Below, one piece after another: positions 55,281 to 64,000 of a DNA stretch of 64,000 nt. The notes beneath the pieces are model-generated. The model did no database searches. It was not told the origin of the DNA and saw nothing but the letters and a program-made list of their open reading frames with translations. Position 1 is the stretch's first letter. Each line of letters begins with the position of its first letter. A program made the translations under genes and the position numbers. The stretch is from Agapanthus africanus (Eukaryota > Streptophyta > Magnoliopsida > Asparagales > Amaryllidaceae), in the NCBI GenBank assembly GCA_030015575.1, contig JASDDO010000006.1:106756045-106820044 (forward strand), written 5' to 3'.

Positions 55281-57278
55281 ATGGGTACCCCACATCATAA
55301 ATCTCTTGCTGAACTTTGGTATCCCGAACCTAACTTTGCCTCGTACGTCAATTGCTTCGGTCGATTCAAGGAAAATCCCTCCATGCCCAAAATTTCTTTG
55401 AAAGATCAAATAGAAGCGTCTAGGAGAAACATTTCGACTTTGCAACCCACTTTGTGTCAACCATGTCAACCCTCACCACCTTCATATGTTGATACCGCTT
55501 TTTCAAGTCCTGCTGTAACTCCTAAACCGATGTCCATTGCTGAGCATATTGCTCAATCTCATAGCCGATCTTTCACCCCTCTCCACTCATCTAGTTCTAG
55601 GGATCCACAAGACTATTCACCTTTTTATCCACATGTTGACCCTACCCCTGTCCAACCACCCACTTCCTACCAGTCCTACCCGACTTTCCCACCGTCACTA
55701 GACACTGTTTCTACACAGCCTTTTGGGAATTTCACATATCCAAACAATTTTGAATCTTTTACTGAAACCCCCTTACCACCTAAGTCTAGTTTGGAAGAGT
55801 CGTTGGAGGCTTATATCTTAGCAACAAATAAAATGATTAGGAATGTGGATGCGTCCGTAGCCGCCCTTATACAACCTAGTGAACCGGTAGCTAGTTTTCC
55901 ACTAGTTTCAAATTTTTCAATGTATGAGGAGGCGGTTGGACAGAGGGAGAATTTGAGAGGAGCGAGTGAGTTCTACACATTCCCAAATCAAACCTACCCA
56001 TACCCACTTGAATCCCACAACTCCGGTTTTTCATCGATTGTCCTAAATGCTTCACAAGTTACAAACAAAATATCTAACGAGTTGTGTGACTATATAGCGC
56101 TTGATTTGCCAGATTGTGAAGAACCCCTTTCGAGTGAAACCACACCTAATTCTTTTGACCTTTACACCTCCACTTTAGAACCTAAATCGATAAATATCCA
56201 TGCTTTTGATGAGGTGTCAGAAAAAATTGATTTTCACTTGATTGAGGATATAGACGCAGAGAATATTTTGGATGATGAACCAGTCGATTTGATTGATATT
56301 TTATGTCCAATTCATCATCCCGAGTCATTAAATGTTTCTCCCGAACCTCATATGCGTCTCGATTTTGATGATAATGGCATGGATGAAATAAATATTGAGG
56401 AGAATTATGAGGATAGTATTGAGGAGAGCATTGAGGATAATATTGAGGTTGAACCATTTTTGTTTGATGTGTCGGATTTTTCAATTCATCCTCTTGAACC
56501 TTTAACTGTTATATCACCCTCCCTCCTGTCCATCGTTCTGACCACGCAAAAGATCACGCTTGAAGACTGTGAGCTTGAAAAATTTCCTTTTGAATCTGAC
56601 ACAGTTCTCACAGCCGATAACACTTACGAGTGTTTCACTTTTTCGGACGATGTTGATGACTCACCGCCCGAGTTTGAGTCCTTTGAATTTTCAGATGAGT
56701 TAGTTGAACCATCAGACCCGGTTGCTTACAGTCGTTTCGAACCATTGATAGAATCTTTCAAGTTCCTTGCTTGTGCCCCTATGGGCAAGCAAAGAGTCCC
56801 CTCTATCCCTAATTCACTCCCTTTCGTCCTTCCTATCATTCCGAACTTGCAAGAGACCGTTACGCTTTCATCTCCAATACCAAGTTCGACGTACCCATGC
56901 TTTCTTGCGAATCTTGAGGTATTTGACCCCATTTCTCGACGGGTTGATAGGTCAGCACAATCGCTTTTAACATATCGGTCATCACAAATTGTGCTAATTT
57001 ATTCACTCGATTTACACCCTCAAGATCGTACTCCACTTCTTTCTCTTTTCCGCCATTCTTCTCCCCCACCGAGACCGTATCCCGTTTCTACCTCCACACG
57101 GTCTCGTGTGCTTCTCATCTCTTTTCTTACCACTCCATTCTTTCACCAACCCTACCATTACCACGATAAGATTTTTGAATGGTTGGTGCTCATCTTTGGC
57201 TTATGTAAGGCCTTATTTAGTTTGGGGAGGACCTTATTGTATATATGTATATATATTTTTTGTTTTCTTTTTCTATAA
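55281..57278 (+). CDS. 665-codon ORF of unknown function in element B
   Basis: Begins at the first ATG, in a favourable context (A at -3, G at +4), and is open to the TAA at 57276-57278. I recognise no domain and see no zinc knuckle, protease or polymerase motif. The N-terminus (MGTPHHKSLAELWYPEPNF, then PSMPKISLKDQIEASRR) looks ordered. Residues 60-160 are rich in Pro, Ser and Thr. Residues 270-480 are strongly acidic, with a short IE-repeat near 367-393. The last 40 residues are hydrophobic, with FEWLVLIFGLCKA and then LLYICIYIFCFLFL, and could span a membrane. The FEWLV region recurs in A2 at 33776-33845. It may be an Env-like or Gag-tail derivative; this is inference. Confidence 0.75.
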   Translation: MGTPHHKSLAELWYPEPNFASYVNCFGRFKENPSMPKISLKDQIEASRRNISTLQPTLCQPCQPSPPSYVDTAFSSPAVTPKPMSIAEHIAQSHSRSFTPLHSSSSRDPQDYSPFYPHVDPTPVQPPTSYQSYPTFPPSLDTVSTQPFGNFTYPNNFESFTETPLPPKSSLEESLEAYILATNKMIRNVDASVAALIQPSEPVASFPLVSNFSMYEEAVGQRENLRGASEFYTFPNQTYPYPLESHNSGFSSIVLNASQVTNKISNELCDYIALDLPDCEEPLSSETTPNSFDLYTSTLEPKSINIHAFDEVSEKIDFHLIEDIDAENILDDEPVDLIDILCPIHHPESLNVSPEPHMRLDFDDNGMDEINIEENYEDSIEESIEDNIEVEPFLFDVSDFSIHPLEPLTVISPSLLSIVLTTQKITLEDCELEKFPFESDTVLTADNTYECFTFSDDVDDSPPEFESFEFSDELVEPSDPVAYSRFEPLIESFKFLACAPMGKQRVPSIPNSLPFVLPIIPNLQETVTLSSPIPSSTYPCFLANLEVFDPISRRVDRSAQSLLTYRSSQIVLIYSLDLHPQDRTPLLSLFRHSSPPPRPYPVSTSTRSRVLLISFLTTPFFHQPYHYHDKIFEWLVLIFGLCKALFSLGRTLLYICIYIFCFLFL

Positions 57279-57359
57279 AAAATAAATTTTTTTTTCAAAA
57301 AAATAAAATATTCAAATTTTTTTTATAAATAAATAAACAGGGGAGTGCCGACATTTTGA

Positions 57360-57416
57360 CCCTCTTGGTGTGACATGACAGTGAGGACACTGTCAAGTTT
57401 AAGTTTGGGGGTATGC
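57360..57416 (+). other. Internal polypurine-like tract of element B
   Basis: GACAGTGAGGACACTGTC followed by AAGTTTAAGTTTGGGGG, 80-140 nt after the ORF. A2 has the same pair of motifs near 33522-33560. GTGAGGACACTGTC can form a small hairpin. Confidence 0.75.
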
Positions 57417-58690
57417 TCGGTACGTTTTCTTTCTTCGCATTCATGTGTATATTTTTGCATTTGCATACTTATTTTAAAACCCATAAAAATTGAAAATTTT
57501 CAAAAATCATAAAAATTAATGTATTCAATTTTGGCCATATTTGATTTGAGTTTGACAAATAGGTTAATTGGCTAGGAACAACTAGATCTTAGACTTAGTA
57601 AATTAAAAACCCTAAAAATAATCTTCTTTAGAGTTTAACGGTAGAAAGTGTATGTCTTTATAGTTTATTTAGAAATAGGCAAATTTTGAGTTCACTTTTT
57701 GGGCTAAGTCGAAACGAAGGAAAAGTATTGATACTTTTATTAGAGTATAAGTTTGAAAAATAATTCCTAGCTTAAGTCTAAATTCTGAAAATGTATACCC
57801 TACAATTTGCACAATCACGCACCTTGAAACTTGGAATAGTAGAGGAGACCTTGAAATGCTCTCGTCTAAAGTCCTTAGTACGAAGAAAATAAAAAAAAGT
57901 GTGAATAAAGAAAAAAAAAATGAACACTGGTTTTTGTGATTACCTAAGGCTAAAAAGTAGAAAAATATTTAGCGAGGGTGCTTCATCACCTAGTGCCTTA
58001 GACCAACTGGTTTGGGAGTCACTGCTAAAAAAGCCTTGGGTGTTGCAAGACTAGGAAGTACGCTTTAAAGTGCAAACGCATTTTGTATTCGGTCGTTGGT
58101 ACCTCAAGAAGTATTAACGGTCGGATGAAGGATGTGTAAGCAAAAAATTCACCAATTAATAAGTGCTTTGGACAAAGGAAAAGAGTATGATTGCTTGATT
58201 TGAATTTCCAAGTGTAGGGATGATTTATACACACACGTAGGGGTATGTGATTGGGATTTAGATAAGAGAGAGGAATGAAGAATAGAACTTGTATCTTTAG
58301 TAGAGTTGATAAAAATTCCTAAGTAAAGATGGAACCCTATAAGGAAAACTTAAGAAATGCCGAAAGTTAAGTAGGTCTATAGAACATATATAATCTTAAG
58401 TTAGATGATGAGGAAGTGTGAAGAATATGGGTGGATAATTTGCAAGTTGAAGATAATAGAGTTCCTTGTTAGAAACCCTAATTGGAGAATTAAAGTCGAA
58501 AAAGCCAAATTGATAGGATTTTGTGGGTAGTATCCGCTGAAAACCCTCAGGAGACAACACTCCTCCTACTAGGGACACCTAGAGGTTTAACGGCTTGTTG
58601 CACAAGCTTAGTGCAATCGCGTTTCCCTGCGAAAGCGCGGTTAGGTTTTTTGTAGAGAATACAAATAAGTTTGCTCGAGGACGAGCAAAA
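57417..58690 (+). other. Element B 3' noncoding region
   Basis: 1.27 kb between the internal and terminal polypurine tracts. It aligns with A2's 30151-31313 in reverse complement. No conserved ORF. Confidence 0.75.
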
Positions 58691-58708
58691 GATAAGTTTG
58701 GGGGTATT
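58691..58708 (+). other. Terminal polypurine tract of element B
   Basis: GATAAGTTTGGGGGTATT against the TG of the right LTR, preceded by a GCTCGAGGACGAGC inverted repeat (58673-58686). Confidence 0.88.
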
Positions 58709-60028
58709 TGTTCACACCATAATATTGTATTATTATATTTCCCATTCTTATTCGTTTTATAAATAAACAGGCGCTTTTGACGCATGTCTGCTACATATTA
58801 CAGGTTACATGTTTTTGGACAGAAAACAGTGAAACCGATGAAAAGATGATGCAAAAGTGGACTTTGACCAACAAACAAAAGACTCTTGATCAAGCCTACA
58901 TCAAAGATAAAATTTACAAAGTACAAGGCAATGCAAGGTCCAAGATTACAAAGCGAACGGTTAAAAGTCCACCGCAATTATTCACTGGAGATCTGAAAGA
59001 AATATAGAAGCTAATTTAATAAAAGAACCAAATAATAAGGAAGCCCAAAGACAGAAGAGCCAACAAAGGAAATTTCAAGGCCCAATACTTCCTTTTAAAG
59101 AGACAAAGACATAAAATTTTACCAAAACTTGAAGTCTACTTTGACTAGGTCTTCCTAAGGATATTTTGGTAAATGTAGATGTGCGAATCAATTGTAACCT
59201 AAGGTTTCCTATCCTCTATAAATAGGAACTCTAAATCATTGTAAAGGCTATTCCTCCCTATGCCTCCTTTCATTAATAAAATTCATAATTCTTTTTGGAG
59301 AGCATCAATTTAGGAGTAAAGTTTTCAATTCTTGCCCTAGGTAATTTCTATTCTTGCCCTAGTTAAATTTAATTCCTTGCCCTAGTTAGATAGTTAGATC
59401 TTTTATTCTCCGCCCTAGATAAATGTTCTTCAATTCCCTAATGAGCGAGTAGTCTCCTCGCTTGTTAGGGTTAGATTTGGGGAAGGTTTGAGAGATGAAG
59501 ATCTCTCACCCCTTTCTTGCCCATCATATATAATTAATAGGACTCTATGCATACATGCACATACCGCTCCCTACGGCACCCTATCCCTCGAGGTAGTGGT
59601 GATACCGTAGTATAAAGGCCCGGTTGTGATTGTTTTCCATGGAGGTTAGGGTAAGGATTGATAAAGGAAGGATAAGAAAGGAAGGATAAGAACCTAGAGG
59701 AAGAAACATCTTTCCAATTGGTTCTAATCCCCTTTATTAATAATTACAATAACTCCTAATAGATCTTAATATGGGTATAGAAAGCGGTGAGATTTATTGA
59801 CTTTCCAAACTTAACCTAGACCTAACCCTAGCAAGATTTAGATCTAGATTAATTTAGTTTTTAGATTTAATTGATCCATTCACACCGTTCGGAATTAACT
59901 CGTAAGAGCGACTAGGAAATTCACAACATCCCTGTGGACCGACCTGTACTCACCGGCTAGCTACCAAGCGACGCCGTTCTTGATTGCGGTTACTAAATAT
60001 TTTTGATCGATAAAATCTCTCTCAATCA
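58709..60028 (+). repeat. Element B 3' LTR
   Basis: 1320 bp, TGTTCACACC ... CTCTCAATCA. It contains a short tandem duplication of a GGAAGGATAAGAA unit (about 59665-59690) not present in the left LTR. Confidence 0.92.
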
Positions 60029-60174
60029 GCCATATTACAGTTTTCAATCTATGATGCACAGGGTTTGAGTTATCGAACTCAGGGGACTTGTACAAAGTAT
60101 TGTATATTGTTCGGTGTCCACTAGGACAAAGGGGTTGGTACTCGCACTATATTCTGTTTACTTGTGACTTCTTT
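60029..60174 (+). other. Short unassigned stretch between B and a chromovirus LTR
   Basis: May be the continuation of the F leader. CATATT occurs at both B borders (52834-52839 and 60031-60036). No ORF. Confidence 0.35.
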
Positions 60175-60837
60175 TGTCACGACCCGAAATTACGGAACAT
60201 GACCGGCACTTAAGTTACGAAACGTCTCAAGGCGTCCGTAAAATAAGTAAGCCGAAGCCCAGAAATCCAAACCAAGAGAAGTAGTAGAGTGTAGGAAAAA
60301 CCATATGTGAATCAACCTGTAAGCAACATAATATACAACGCCTAAAGGCGAGGATCACAACAGAAAAGGGAACTCCAACCAGTATGAAATCCATAGAAAT
60401 ATAACGCGCGACTCTACGGTCGAAAGAATAAACATCACCGGTCTCTATCTCAAATAAATACATGTTTGGTTGATGGAACTTCTAGATACAACTGAATATA
60501 ATATACAATGTATAATGATGGGTACGATACAAATAACCCACCTACTAGCAAGTCACCTGAAATAAGCTGTGCCCGCAAAGTCGTAATGAAATCTGTACGG
60601 CAACACCTGCATGAAACTGGGGCACAACGGGAGTGAGTTGCCAACTCGTGAGTAGAAAAAGATCTACGAACAGAAAATCGCATGTATGACGCAATCCTAG
60701 GTCATACGATCATAATATATAATCCTCAAATATATAACCAGCAATCTAAAACCATGGCTAGGGTAAATATCTAACCCAAGTGTAATCCCATGTGTCCATG
60801 TCAGTGCATCAGGTGGCAATATATCATATGGATAATG
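60175..60837 (-). mobile_element. Second chromovirus LTR, diverged, cut by element E
   Basis: Begins TGTCACGACCCGAAATT and follows the start of the chromovirus LTR at 1708 and 9486, including GCAACTCAC-type and CAACGGGAGTGAGTTGCC blocks near 60626. It is clearly more diverged than those two are from each other. Element E interrupts it after 663 bp; the rest is outside the window. Confidence 0.75.
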
Positions 60838-62979
60838 TGTTGGAGATAGTGCCCTCAGAGTCAATTATTAGGTCACAGGTACGTGATTGTAATGATTGAG
60901 GAAGGACCTATCCCGGTAGGACAGTCTTACTCGAGATGATAGTTTGCTATCTGGTTTACCTTTATCATCGTGTACTGTTTTAAGTGACATGACACGTCGC
61001 TATTACACGTTGATAGAGCCCCTAGGATTCTTGCTTGACCACCAGCAGTATGAGGGCGATCATATACGTGGGAGCTGGTAGTCTATAAGCACATCCTTAA
61101 AAGGTCCCTAGTCGTTGGAGTTTCGAGACAGGGCATCGATTCTCCAGAGTAGACTAGTGTATACAGTCGAGACCCCGACGAGGGGCGGTGGCCGGTCTCA
61201 CAAGCCATTGGTGTCAGTTGGATCACCTAAGATGTATACAGGTGCTCATTGGGTTATGAGTACACCGGACAGGACTCGCCGGGAACATGCTAGTTGGTCA
61301 TATACCAGACGTCAGATGGCAGTTCCCTGGTGACATGTGTGCAGGTTAGTTCATCGACCTGGGGATCGTCATTTGTCTTGTGTGAGTTCCCACTGTACTT
61401 TGATTACTACCCTACCACGGCTCAAAGGAGTCGTGCAAACAGGTTTTAGTTGGGTACAGTCCCGAGCCACATGGAGGCAGTGAGCGTATCTTCAGGGGTT
61501 CGTCTCTCCCGGTATTGGGGGTGAGGTCGTGCTGTGTCTAGGAGAGCCATTACACAAAGTCCTTGGCCAAGGCAAGGAGATTTACTGGTAGGTATTCCAG
61601 TAGTATCTCAGGGTGTTCTGGGCTACACTCCGACACGACTTGTACCGCTTTTGGGGGTCTGACTTTTACCAACCCCCTAGGCCCGCCATGCGATACTCAT
61701 AGACGAACGGACCGGACTGCACGGATATTGTCACTGACAGGCTCAGTAGGGTGTCAGGATGAGTTCGCTCATCGACGTCCCTTTTAGTCAATAGCTGGTG
61801 GCCCGTTACGTATTGGCTTATACCTCTGACGTGCTAGTGGTTAAATCCACAGCCATTGTATTGACGAGTCTTTAGAGTCCCCCACACTTTCAGTTACTCA
61901 GCTTTCGGGCGAAACGCTGTAGAGGCCGTATGGAGATATGGCAGGGTTCGATCAGATACGTGCGGTATTGCACGGATCGTGATCGGACGGATTTTACTAG
62001 CCGGTTTTGGCTTAAGCCGGATTCTAGTTTTAGATAGTGTAGTTTTGTCTCTTTGCATTTGTATCCGGACGGAATACAGATGCGGGTGTGTATGCACTGT
62101 ATCGGGATTTTCCTGTAATTTATTATGGGACCAGATTTCTGGAGTTGCCAGTTTGCATTTCGTTCCGGCCGGTTTTCTCTTTTTCCTTCCCGGTCGGACT
62201 TTTCGTTGGAGGGTGTTAATTGCAAGTTTGCAATTAACATTTTGTTTAGGGGGTTTCTTGCAAAAAGGTTTGATATGATGGAATTTAAATGAGTATGGGT
62301 TTGTGGTGGGGCCGGCCACTGTTTGATTGAAATTGATTTGGGCCGGCACTGTTTGCAGTATGGAGTGAGGATTAATGTATAGTGGAATGAATTATTTTAT
62401 TAAGGGATGAATGTGTGTGTGTGCTGTGAGATTTAATTTCTTTCTTTGGTTTTAGTTCATTCATTGATTCACAAAGGGTGCAGGCTTCATTCTTTTTTCC
62501 AGAGAGCTCATTCATGTGTTGGTGGCCGAGCTCAATTTTTGAGAGAGGCTCCATTTTCATTTCCTTTGCATGCTCATTTTTTCCTTCATGGCAACTCCTC
62601 ATAAATCCCAAAGAGACTCGCTTGCTACATTATTCTACAGCAAATCTTGGGCGCGTCGGCTAGCCAACTTCGCGCCCGAGTTGCCTCGGTATTGAGGTGG
62701 GAGCCCGTAAAAGATACAGGCGATGTGGTGCCCTTCCGGCGAGGAGGCGACGACCGGAGATCCCGCGAGGAGATCGGAGTGGAGATGAAGACCGGAGGAC
62801 TTGGATCGTCGGTATACATCTCTTCCCTTTCTTGTTAGTTAGCTAGACTAGTTTAATGGTTACGATCCGGGGTTTTGTGCGCGGTGGTGCCGGTTTGCAA
62901 AGTCCGCAAAATTTAAGTTATTCACCGTTTCCGCGTTCCGGCGTCGGATTGACGGCCGGGGCGCCGCCGTGCACTTACA
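60838..62979 (+). repeat. Element E 5' LTR
   Basis: 2142 bp, TGTTGGAGATAGTGCC ... GCCGTGCACTTACA. Ordered blocks shared with C include AGACTAGTGTATAC near 61151, CCACGGCTC and GTCGTGCAAACAGG near 61420-61444, and GAGTCTTTAGAGTCC near 61866. Confidence 0.85.
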
Positions 62980-62980
62980 G

Positions 62981-62998
62981 TGGTATCAGAGCCTAGCC
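62981..62998 (+). other. Primer-binding site, tRNA-iMet (element E)
   Basis: TGGTATCAGAGCCTAGCC one base after the LTR, the same offset as in C. Confidence 0.92.
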
Positions 62999-64000
62999 AT
63001 TAACTTAGTCTAGCTTGGTGTAATGTGTTTTACGTTTCCGATCGAACAAAATCCCGAAAACCCGTATTTTGTGCACATCAGTTTCTGTCGAATTTTTTTT
63101 AAGTCCAAAAATTTTTCTGGTTGTCTCAGTGTGATGTGCAGGGAATTCTAAGGTTACTGTAAAAATTTGGTACCCCGATCTCACTATTCCGCCGCGGAAG
63201 CGCCGCGAAAACCCACCTCGTGCGGCGCTTCCGCCGCGGATTTTACTGTTCACCCCCCCAAATTTTTCCAGTATGTTCCTGAGTTGAAAATGTGGTTTCT
63301 GGAATATTAAAATTGGGCCAATTATTTCTGTGAGTGCTACAGTTTTCTTTGAGGCCCAATTGTTAATTGTTTGATCAATCGGAAAATTTTAAACACATTT
63401 TTCACAGTATTTACATTATATCTGCGACCGTGAATGTCACTCGATCGGTAAATCCGGTCTAACTGCTATAGCCCGGTTAGACGGATTTGCGAACGTGATT
63501 TTCACGTTGATGTTCTATGTTTATGCTGTGATGTTGCGGATCGGTCGTGGGGATAGCCTGGTTGCGATGCTAGTACTGTGTTGTTGTATTATGTACATTT
63601 GATATTGCGGGGCGAGCGTCCGACATGTGGACTGCCGTCACTGCCTGTTTGTATTATTATTTTGGGGCACGACCTGGTTGCGGTCGATGTACCCGGTGTA
63701 TGTATATTTTACATTCTGTACTAGGATTACCCCGCGGTGGGGTGCACGGATGGCCGGGTTCTAGAGGGCAACAAGCCCGCATCTCATGGCATTGAGACGG
63801 AGGGGGCTTCACTCTGGGATTGGCGGGCTATTCCCCGCACTCGTAGGGGGTACAGGTTGACCCAGGAGGGGTGCCCAAGTTGCCGGATTCCGTGGAGTGC
63901 TGGGTGGTCCATTCACGGAGCTGAAGGGGGCTGCCTCGCTTCAGGTTTTGGCGGGTGACTTGCCGCGCCCGTAGGGGTCTAGGATTTCATTGCACAGGCT
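62999..64000 (+). other. Element E untranslated leader, partial
   Basis: Noncoding and colinear with the first kilobase of the C leader: TTTCTGTCGAATTTT near 63083, the palindromes at 63192-63239, the GGGGCACGAC ... GTTGCGGTCG block near 63663, and the CGCCCGTAGGGGTCTAGG block near 63967. It ends at the window edge. Confidence 0.8.
63192..63239. repeat. Inverted GC-rich pair in the element E leader
   Basis: CCGCGGAAGCGCCGC and GCGGCGCTTCCGCCGCGG are near-perfect inverted copies of each other and each is partly self-complementary. The first starts 211 nt after the start of the primer site. Confidence 0.92.

Larger units (their letters stand above)
52840..60028 (+). mobile_element. Element B: non-autonomous Athila/TAT-related LTR element with a novel ORF
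   Basis: LTRs 52840-54134 and 58709-60028 bracket a 4.57-kb interior with an Asp primer site, a leader, one long ORF (55281-57278), a 1.3-kb noncoding 3' region and two polypurine tracts. No Gag, protease, reverse transcriptase or integrase motif is present. The primer site, leader tracts, polypurine tracts, 3' region and one protein motif are shared with A2, which places it next to Athila-like Ty3/gypsy elements. The LTRs differ at roughly a few percent by eye. Confidence 0.88.
60838..64000 (+). mobile_element. Element E: 5' end of a copia element (LTR, primer site, leader)
   Basis: LTR 60838-62979, an iMet primer site and about 1 kb of leader, then the window ends before gag. Orientation and layout are those of element C. 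It inserted in the chromovirus LTR fragment. The other LTR and the target duplication are off the end. Confidence 0.85.

Noticed and set aside
61890-62349. Overlapping ORFs (116 and 151 minus, 99 plus) in the E LTR
   Set aside because: All three overlap inside a noncoding LTR and none shows a domain or counterpart in other LTRs.

Overview
This window is repeat-dense nuclear DNA from a flowering plant. The evidence is Ty1/copia and Ty3/gypsy elements with plant-type primer sites (tRNA-iMet and tRNA-Asp), very long LTRs, a non-autonomous hAT element, foldback MITEs, a tRNA-derived SINE, and one stretch of spliced host coding sequence. I cannot name the species. About 95% of the window is nested transposable elements, and I saw no bacterial, organellar or CRISPR features.

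Layout, left to right. (1) 1-17670: a decayed minus-strand Athila/TAT-like Ty3/gypsy element (A1). It is split by a chromovirus (Tekay/Del-like) at 1708-13408, with 3.9-kb LTRs and target duplication CTCCA, and by an LTR fragment at 14354-15586. (2) 17671-21239: leader of a plus-strand copia element (H), a minus-strand LTR fragment, and a piece of the leader of another Athila-like element (A3). (3) 21240-42196: copia element C (LTRs 1.91 kb, target duplication TCCTT) inserted in the A3 leader. Its reverse transcriptase is split by A2 (28355-39447), an Athila-like Gag-protease element, which itself holds a solo LTR (31314-33504, GCGAA). (4) 42202-46656: the rest of the A3 leader, its primer site and its 5' LTR, with a second solo LTR inside (43572-45797, AGATC). 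(5) 46657-50620: the only host-like island. It holds a 2.3-kb non-autonomous hAT (46886-49182, 8-bp duplication) carrying two foldback MITEs, a SINE (49583-49725), and the last three exons of a probable LON-domain protein gene (49932-50327). (6) 50620-64000: more nested LTR elements, namely a copia LTR with a 71-bp hairpin, LTR fragments G and F, element B (52840-60028) with a 665-codon ORF of unknown function, a chromovirus LTR fragment, and the 5' end of copia element E.

How the parts relate. No element in the window looks able to move by itself. C has gag-pol but is broken. The chromovirus has nearly identical LTRs around a dead interior. A2 keeps only Gag-protease. B keeps only an unrecognised ORF. 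A2 and B share the Asp primer site, a duplicated polypurine tract, a long 3' noncoding region, and a C-terminal protein motif, so they look like sister non-autonomous lineages that depend on a partner elsewhere.

The most unusual signal is a recurrent module of two short GC-rich palindromes about 16-18 nt apart. It appears 200-320 nt downstream of the primer site in both copia and gypsy leaders, and again inside several LTRs. In three copia leaders it starts 206, 208 and 211 nt after the primer site although its sequence differs, so symmetry rather than sequence is kept.
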